Source of the DNA: Phoronis ovalis
Lineage: Eukaryota > Phoronida > Phoronidae
Length of the DNA: 11,861 bases
Reading direction: 5' to 3'
Assembly (NCBI GenBank): GCA_028565635.1
Contig: JAOXYB010049691.1
Coordinates: forward strand, 1 to 11,861
Shown here: piece by piece, positions 9,495 to 11,861 of the stretch
Layout of the letters: every line of letters starts with the position of its first letter
How positions within the stretch are numbered: the first letter of the stretch is position 1
Notes under the pieces: generated by a model
The model's database searches: none
What the model was told of the DNA's origin: nothing
The model's input: only the letters and a program-made list of their open reading frames with translations
Position numbers and translations under genes: made by a program

Positions 9495-9652
9495 TGAAAT
9501 TGAGAATTTAATCCTCTTTCAAAATGGTGTTCCAAAATATTAGGTTCTGGTTTCAACAGCACTTCAGATGCGACTCTGCACGTTTTCCACACCCTGTATA
9601 GTGCTTCCATTTTGGTGTGCAGTCCATGAACATCTTCTTTTGCAAAATCCAT
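9482..9652 (-). pseudogene. 56-codon minus-strand frame, possible transposase fossil
   Basis: On the minus strand, ATG (9652-9650) opens 56 codons ending at TAA (9484-9482). The composition is protein-like: it begins MDFAKEDVHG, continues through RVWKTCRVAS and ends in QFQFPW. Two consecutive stops lie just upstream in the same frame, and before them the frame reads IPHLNSTDW. The order PxLNxxD then FxKEDV recalls the C-terminal region of Tc1/mariner-type transposases (PDLNPxD, then WGFxKxxVY). Another frame (GVENVQSRI) recalls their last helix. These are eye matches only, with stops and spacing that do not fit an intact gene. The alternatives are a chance frame or an unrecognised exon. The plus-strand string ACACCCTGTATA inside it is common near insect transposon ends. 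Confidence 0.3.
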
Positions 9653-9773
9653 ACTGTTCCTTTACTACACTTTGACTCTTTCCCAGTCAGTTGAGTTTAG
9701 GTGAGGAATGTAACTGTTATGTTTTCAATTGCTTTGATGTTCTACAGTGGTATTAATGAAATACACAACTAGG

Positions 9774-9793
9774 TATATATATATATATATATA
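9774..9793. repeat. (TA)10 microsatellite
   Basis: Ten uninterrupted TA dinucleotides occupy these 20 bases, flanked by AGG and GAGTGC. This is a simple repeat typical of A+T-rich intronic DNA and likely to be length-polymorphic. Confidence 0.95.
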
Positions 9794-9918
9794 GAGTGCA
9801 TAGTACCTACCAGATTGGAAAACTGGTATTATATGGCAAACAGACTAAAGTGTACAATTAAAGATGTCTGCTTCTTCAGCTGTGTTATTTAGCATATGTT
9901 TCTCTATCTGGTATTTTA

Positions 9919-9939
9919 AGAACAGATCTTTTCTGTTCT
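9919..9939. repeat. Short inverted repeat AGAACAG-7-CTGTTCT
   Basis: Seven-base perfect arms (AGAACAG at 9919-9925 and CTGTTCT at 9933-9939) flank a seven-base spacer. The half-sites resemble steroid receptor AGAACA elements, but the spacing is not the 3-base gap those receptors need, and insects lack the corresponding receptors. It is best regarded as a minor structural oddity. Confidence 0.5.
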
Positions 9940-11049
9940 ATCTTGTACTGACTATGGTGCTAACGTTTAACATGCTTGTGGCAGATAAGATGGTTCCATG
10001 ATACTGAGAAAGTCTTTTAGATTGCGGTTGACTTGTTCCCATCTTTTGTAACCCAAGAAGTAACTCAAATAACAGTAGTTTTGATAGTATAAAGAGAGTA
10101 CATGTGGTTTTGATAGGTCAGAAATATCATTAGTCATAACACTGACATGTCCATCAACAAAATGTTCTCATATTGGAAAGGGAAACAAACATGGGCTTGT
10201 TACATTAAAATGTCCTAAGTGAAACTGAAGTTATTTCGTTGGGTTTTTGTTTTGAATCACTGTCATCAATGTTTTAGCTGTTTCTGATTTTAAACTGTTG
10301 GAGCTGTTTTCTAACTTTTTGTTTAGGTAGCTTAATTGCAGCTATATATAATGTCCTGTACCCAAAATTGTCTTCAAAAACATAATCTGCCCAAAATTTA
10401 GGTGTAATGTGTACAATATATGACACTTCCTAATATTTATAGCTGCAGAAGGTTAGTAATCCTAAGTAGTAAATACCAAATTATGGAAAACACATAAATG
10501 TATTTCATAGTTAAATCATGGCTGTTTGTTTTGACAGATTTTTACCCTGAAGCAATTCCTAGTTTGTATTTGCATAATGTGGAATCCTGTCAACTTGAAG
10601 AGATATGATTCTCAGTTGAAGTATCCCCTAAATAGCATCCATGTTGTAAGATTGTCTAATCTGTCAAATACCTTGAACTGGATTCCCTCACTGGTGTAAA
10701 ACTTAAGTGGATAATGGAAACCTATAATGTTTACAATACAGGCCACCTAGGTTCTTTAGTTAAGCTTGTGAGCTTGAAAACAAAATTACCTTGCAAATGT
10801 GTTATAAAAATGTTTGAGCTGCATAAATTGGTGTGCAGTCTTTACTCTACCAATATCGTAATATGAGGAATGTTATTTGTATGACAATTGGAAATACTTT
10901 GATATTCTAGATTAAATGAAAAACACTATTTTCTTCTCAATGTACTTCAGCATGGTCTCTCTAAACAGACTGAGATTTAGTTCCCTGGGAAATTTTATTT
11001 GCAGTTGAGTGTACAACTTATTTACAGCCTCAAACTGCTTGTAGTTACA

Positions 11050-11071
11050 ATCCCTTCCTTTGTTGTTACAG
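11050..11071 (+). promoter_or_regulatory. Ank2: Splice acceptor of the ankyrin exon
   Basis: A pyrimidine-rich stretch (TCCCTTCCTTTGTTGTTACAG, ending at 11071) leads directly into the first codon of the ankyrin exon. It ends in a canonical ACAG. A plausible branch-point A lies in the CTCAAAC or GTTACAA strings about 25-45 bases upstream. The junction is fixed independently by where the ankyrin similarity begins. Confidence 0.85.
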
Positions 11072-11173
11072 ACGGATGGCAATGCCAGTTTTTTACGAGC
11101 TGCAAGAGCAGGCAATATAGACAAAGTCTTGGAATATTTAAAAGGAAGTACAGACATAAACACAAGTAACGCG
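11072..11173 (+). CDS. Ank2: Ankyrin internal exon: start of the membrane-binding domain, first ANK repeat
   Basis: Thirty-four codons, phase 0 at both ends, lie between ACAG and GTAAGT. The translation begins [15 protein letters not shown], continues through [11 protein letters not shown] and ends [17 protein letters not shown]-(I/L)-(D/E)KVLEYL is the hallmark of the first ankyrin repeat of true ankyrins (ANK1/2/3 in vertebrates, Ank and Ank2 in flies, UNC-44 in worms). The next exon is expected to continue NGLNALHLA but lies beyond 11861. Ankyrins link membrane channels and adhesion proteins to spectrin through 24 repeats, ZU5-UPA and death domains; only the very start is present here. The uninterrupted DINTSNA best fits the Ank2 type, but the paralogue is not certain. 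Ser32 replaces the vertebrate palmitoylated Cys. The start codon must come from an upstream exon. Confidence 0.93.
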
Positions 11174-11861
11174 GTAAGTATCTGCTTAGCTTGCTTATTA
11201 GACTGACTTGCATCGGCCAAATATTTTATTTTATTTTCACAACACAAAATATCACAATTTCAGTTATTAGTTGGAGAAAATGTTTATACAACATAAAATA
11301 TCATAAGTTCAAGTGTTTATACATACCCCTGTTTTATATATGGCCTGATAAAAAAATTTCAAAACTTCAAAATGTAAAGTAATAAATAAAATTCATGTTT
11401 TAATGATTATGAAACATAAGATTAATAACCTTATTAAAAAAAATTATCAGTATCAAAAAATCATTTTAGACTTGTGCAAGTCTACTTGCTTATATCATGC
11501 AATGTTATTTTGAAAACTAATTATTGTAATTCCAAAAGTATAGTATTGTCAAGTTTAGCGTGCAGTTGTGTGTTAGTCCATCAAAAAGTACAAGAAACCA
11601 AAGATTGCTATCGGATCCAAGTTACTATGGCAACTGAATGAACTGAAATTCAGTATAATACCAGTATGATGCATCATCTCTTTGCAAGTATGCCGGCTAT
11701 ATGTAAAGTTTAGTCTCCCAGATAAGATCGATGATATCTCACCTGTTAAACCATCACTTCAGACTTGTTATATCAGGAATTGGAATTACACTGGTGTCTC
11801 TCTGGAAACCCATTTATTTTCACCTGTTATGATTAATTCAAAAACAATGCCATTTTACTAA
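11174..11861 (+). other. Ank2: Intron following the ankyrin exon (partial)
   Basis: The segment begins with the donor GTAAGTATC at 11174 and runs to the window end. No frame encoding the expected continuation (NGLNALHLA and the second repeat) is found, so the intron is at least 688 bases long. It holds an inverted repeat AGACTTG-TG-CAAGTCT at 11469-11484, an X-box match at 11621-11634 and a near-palindrome ACTGAAATTCAGT at 11642-11654. Confidence 0.85.
11621..11634. promoter_or_regulatory. Match to the RFX X-box consensus (copy 2)
   Basis: GTTACTATGGCAAC fits GTHNYYATRRNAAC at every constrained position and carries the strong GGCAAC half-site. It lies 448 bases after the ankyrin exon, within the intron. 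Together with the match at 9481 it brackets the exon. Both copies are followed by ACTGAA or the similar CTGAA, so they could also be relics of one repeat family instead of independent regulatory sites. Confidence 0.4.

Larger units (their letters stand above)
8460..11071 (+). other. Ank2: Intron preceding the ankyrin exon
   Basis: If 8433-8459 is a true leader exon, this is a 2.6 kb intron from GTTAGT to the CAG acceptor at 11069-11071. The acceptor has a pyrimidine-rich tract at about 11050-11068 (TCCCTTCCTTTGTTGTT). The interval contains TGAGTCAT at about 8573 (AP-1/CNC-type site), the perfect 14-base palindrome CTAGTCTAGACTAG at 9284-9297, the minus-strand frame at 9482-9652, an X-box match and a TA microsatellite. 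The boundary at 11071 is secure; the 5' boundary is inferred. Confidence 0.55.

Noticed and set aside
10912-11247. 111-codon minus-strand open frame across the ankyrin exon
   Set aside because: It is antisense to a well-supported plus-strand exon, with no protein resemblance; it is a shadow frame.

Overview
The window looks like a piece of a large, A+T-rich animal genome, most probably an insect or other arthropod. By eye the base composition is roughly one third G+C, with many homopolymer and TA runs. There are no long open reading frames, and none of the dense gene packing of a prokaryote or virus. One feature is secure. It is a 102-base internal exon at 11072-11173 on the + strand, flanked by a pyrimidine-rich acceptor and a consensus GTAAGT donor. 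It encodes the start of the ankyrin membrane-binding domain (a [10 protein letters not shown] core, then DINTSNA). The DINTSNA form without an insertion best fits the neuronal Ank2-type ankyrin of insects, although that assignment rests on memory of the family and not on a search.

Everything upstream (1-11071) and downstream (11174-11861) reads as intron, 5' flank or both. Three very short ATG-to-donor segments lie upstream on the same strand: 1776-1784 (MAL), 5789-5815 (MSNLIRIKR) and 8433-8459 (MFKKLKVGK). Each has an in-frame stop upstream. Each ends in phase 0, matching the phase-0 acceptor of the ankyrin exon. Each could therefore splice directly to it as an alternative first exon. This is the main hypothesis of the annotation: a promoter-rich 5' region of an ankyrin gene with several isoform-specific leader exons separated by kilobases. 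The best candidate promoter is a locally G+C-richer patch at about 8100-8190. It carries a CCAAT box, an exact match to the Exd/Pbx-Hth/Meis composite site and a TATAAG element, about 250 bases before the MFKKLKVGK start codon. A weaker Inr/TATA pair lies before MSNLIRIKR.

Other structure is non-coding or fossil. It includes an 88-base imperfect inverted repeat (2542-2629), a diverged 40-41-base tandem duplication (about 667-747), a degenerate internal repeat (7170-7269) and a possible tRNA-derived SINE remnant (about 3560-3790). There is also a 56-codon minus-strand frame (9482-9652) with a faint transposase look, a (TA)10 microsatellite, and two exact matches to the RFX X-box consensus (9481-9494 and 11621-11634) on either side of the ankyrin exon. 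No RNA gene, CRISPR array or second protein-coding gene could be supported.
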